Shown piece by piece: positions 63,101 through 64,000 of a stretch of 64,000 bases of DNA. Position 1 is the first letter of the stretch, and the number at the start of each line of letters is the position of its first letter. Position numbers and translations under genes: made by a program. Under the pieces are notes generated by a model, which had not been told where the DNA came from, searched no databases, and saw only the letters and a list, made by a program, of their open reading frames with translations. This stretch comes from Fulverythrobacter ferritrahens (GTDB lineage Bacteria > Pseudomonadota > Alphaproteobacteria > Sphingomonadales > Sphingomonadaceae). The stretch covers positions 1,633,766 through 1,697,765 of the forward strand of contig NZ_JACDXU010000001.1 in NCBI RefSeq assembly GCF_020539485.1, written 5' to 3'.

Positions 63101-63747
63101 ATATGTGCATCTATGGAATGGAAGGCCCCGGCGGATATCAGCTGTTCGGACGCACCATCCAGGTGTGGAACACGCACCGTCAGACCGATGCCTTTGTCGA
63201 TGGGAAGCCTTGGCTGCTACGCTTCTTTGACCAGATCCGCTTCTTCAAAGTGAGCGCTGAAGAGTTGGCCGAGTGGCGAAGGGATTTCCCCAACGGCCGC
63301 CGCTCCATTCATGTGGAAGAGTCCGAGTTCCGCCTGGCCGATTATAGAGCCTTTCTTGCCGAGAACGCCGCATCGATTACGTCTTTCGAAGCGCAACGTC
63401 AGGCCGCTTTCGACGAAGAACGCACCCACTGGGAACGGTCCGGGGAATTCGACCGGATCACGAACCTGACCGAAGGCAACGACGCGGGTTCTATCGACAA
63501 CGAAACGATCGAAGTGCCTGAAGGAGCCGATCTGATCGAGGCCCCGTTCGGAGGCAGCGTCTGGAAGCTGATGGTGGCTCCAGGAGATATTGTGGAGACC
63601 GGTGATATCATCGCCGTAATCGAGACGATGAAGATGGAATGCCCTTTGGAGAGCCCCGGCACCGGTACAATTGCCGCGCTTTATATGCAGGAACGACAAT
63701 CCTTGCAGCCGGGGAGTCCCTTGCTAGCGCTTAGGCGTCACGGATAA
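60157..63747 (+). CDS. Biotin-dependent urea/guanidine carboxylase (1196 aa)
   Basis: Full-length single-chain carboxylase. Biotin carboxylase domain (1-450): LVANRGAIATRIIRTLRRMG, KATAGGGGIGMRI, MNTRLQVEHGVTEEV. Carboxyltransferase domain of the KipA/KipI type (~460-1000): VQDWPGRQGLWAIGVPPSGP, HPSNIHDNPYAVGAVDF, LGPDGPSLGGFVC. C-terminal biotin carrier with ETMKMECP, biotinyl Lys about 1159. It carboxylates urea to allophanate or guanidine to carboxyguanidine; the adjacent DUF1989 pair favours guanidine. The allophanate hydrolase that normally completes the pathway is not downstream: a tRNA follows on the other strand. Confidence 0.93.
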   Translation: MTFDTVLVANRGAIATRIIRTLRRMGLRSVAVYSEADVGSLHVSQADVAACIGPAPAAESYLNIAAILKAAKDTGAGAIHPGYGFLAENTDFAEACAAAGIVFIGPTSENIRTFGLKHSARALAAAHGVPLAPGTGLLTDEEEAAQAACEIGFPVVLKATAGGGGIGMRICENEAAVREGFAAVARLGEGNFGDAGVFLERYIGRARHIEVQIFGDGEGRVMPLGERDCSLQRRNQKVVEEAPAPLLSDAKRGELIDAAVRLGEAAHYRSAGTVEFLFDADRQEFFFLEMNTRLQVEHGVTEEVMGVDLVEWMIRGAAGDFDFLDSEPPTPRGHSVQVRLYAEDPALDYRPTVGTLTAVHFPPNIRAESWCMAGSTVSAWYDPMLAKLIVHASSRDAAISAMQAALDESRVDGIETNLRWLRNVVRNDKFASGEVSTRLLEVVSYNPRSIRVISGGTATTVQDWPGRQGLWAIGVPPSGPMDDRSFRIGNRVLGNPEGTAGLEVTASGPTLMFNAPARICITGADFGATLDGVSIERGVAIDIAAGQALTLGRATGGGIRGYILVAGGLDIAPYLDSRSTFELGQFGGHAARRLLAGDTLHLGAVDAVTPVLPTPAPAFGETWILRVLYGPHGAPEFFTESDITSILSAEWQVHYNSNRTGVRLIGPKPEWARKDGGEAGLHPSNIHDNPYAVGAVDFTGDMPIILGPDGPSLGGFVCPFTVIAADRWKIGQLSPDDRLRFIPVTVEDAAAADLAPPEFPAGDIAARDIATLSAILADIPAQDARPRTVYRQQGDRNILVEYGPIVLDIELRIRVHALMAELERMKLPGVIDIVPGIRSLQLHFDGRVLNQRGALAALMQAEEALGDLEDFSAPSRIVHLPLSWRDPATIETIEKYMGAVRDDAPWCPDNIEFIRRINGLPDADAVEKLIFDASYLVLGLGDVYLGAPVATPVDPRHRLVTTKYNPARTWTPQNVVGIGGAYMCIYGMEGPGGYQLFGRTIQVWNTHRQTDAFVDGKPWLLRFFDQIRFFKVSAEELAEWRRDFPNGRRSIHVEESEFRLADYRAFLAENAASITSFEAQRQAAFDEERTHWERSGEFDRITNLTEGNDAGSIDNETIEVPEGADLIEAPFGGSVWKLMVAPGDIVETGDIIAVIETMKMECPLESPGTGTIAALYMQERQSLQPGSPLLALRRHG

Positions 63748-63907
63748 CGGGAGTGTCATCAGTACGGCCGGGGCCTTGCGCCAAACTGATCCTCGCCAGT
63801 AGGCAATAGGATTACCGGGAAGGCAGTAAGCCCTCCCCTCGCCCCATCTTCAATCAACGCGATCCGTCTGCGCTGCCCGAGCGGCTGTGTTTGGGTGTTT
63901 CAGGGTT

Positions 63908-63985
<78 letters not shown>

Positions 63986-64000
63986 TCACCGAAGCGCGTA

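Overview
The window reads as chromosomal DNA of a high-GC alphaproteobacterium, most likely a sphingomonad (Sphingomonadaceae, Novosphingobium/Sphingobium-like). This rests on three large TonB-dependent receptors, an UrcA-family protein, a BcsS-type outer-membrane barrel, TPR-sulfotransferases, abundant SDR, GMC and NTF2-like catabolic enzymes, and GC-rich codon use. The genus is inference. I saw no insertion sequence, phage gene, CRISPR array or rRNA. The only RNA gene is an initiator tRNA at the right edge.

Layout. 1-2770: a two-component pair (the kinase is cut by the window edge) and a putative lipoprotein. 2978-13907: a catabolic block with two NTF2/SnoaL-like proteins, a PQQ quinohaemoprotein dehydrogenase, an MFS carrier, an AraC regulator, then a tight aldehyde dehydrogenase - DUF3237 - DUF3237 - GMC oxidoreductase - SDR operon. 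13930-18684 (minus): a compact exopolysaccharide operon, BcsS-like barrel - Alg8-like synthase - Alg44-like protein - alginate lyase. 18815-20819 (minus): a stress-type SDR and three small proteins. 21244-23781 (minus): an MreB paralogue behind a long crescentin-like coiled-coil protein, below a very AT-rich upstream region. 24514-26307: a DbpA-type DEAD-box helicase.

26496-34244: a second catabolic block (MFS, GMC, NTF2-like, SDR, TonB receptor, MarR regulator) with a strong palindromic site in the receptor/MarR divergent promoter. 34263-38384: PncC-like amidohydrolase and two divergent phospholipases C. 38512-48194: a TonB receptor followed by sulfotransferase - Asp/Asn beta-hydroxylase - TPR-sulfotransferase - beta-hydroxylase, two small secreted proteins and another TPR-sulfotransferase, with a further TonB receptor convergent (48275-50689). 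50880-55246 (minus): a sterol-desaturase-type hydroxylase, a secreted beta-propeller, and two metallo-beta-lactamase-fold paralogues, one with its HxHxDH motif destroyed.

55455-63747: a urea/guanidine carboxylase operon: ABC transporter (binding protein, permease, ATPase), a NikR-family regulator, two DUF1989 proteins (carboxyguanidine deiminase subunits) and the biotin carboxylase. The regulator aligns without gaps to the metal region of E. coli NikR but has lost three of four nickel ligands. Matching dyads, TATTAC-N14-(G/A)TAATA, lie before both the transporter and the regulator. No allophanate hydrolase is present in the window.

Most unusual content: (i) the NikR-like regulator without a nickel site together with its apparent operators; (ii) the sulfotransferase/beta-hydroxylase cluster next to TonB receptors; (iii) the MreB paralogue plus crescentin-like filament gene; (iv) the four-gene alginate-like operon with a BcsS-type barrel and a PilZ domain lacking its second c-di-GMP motif.
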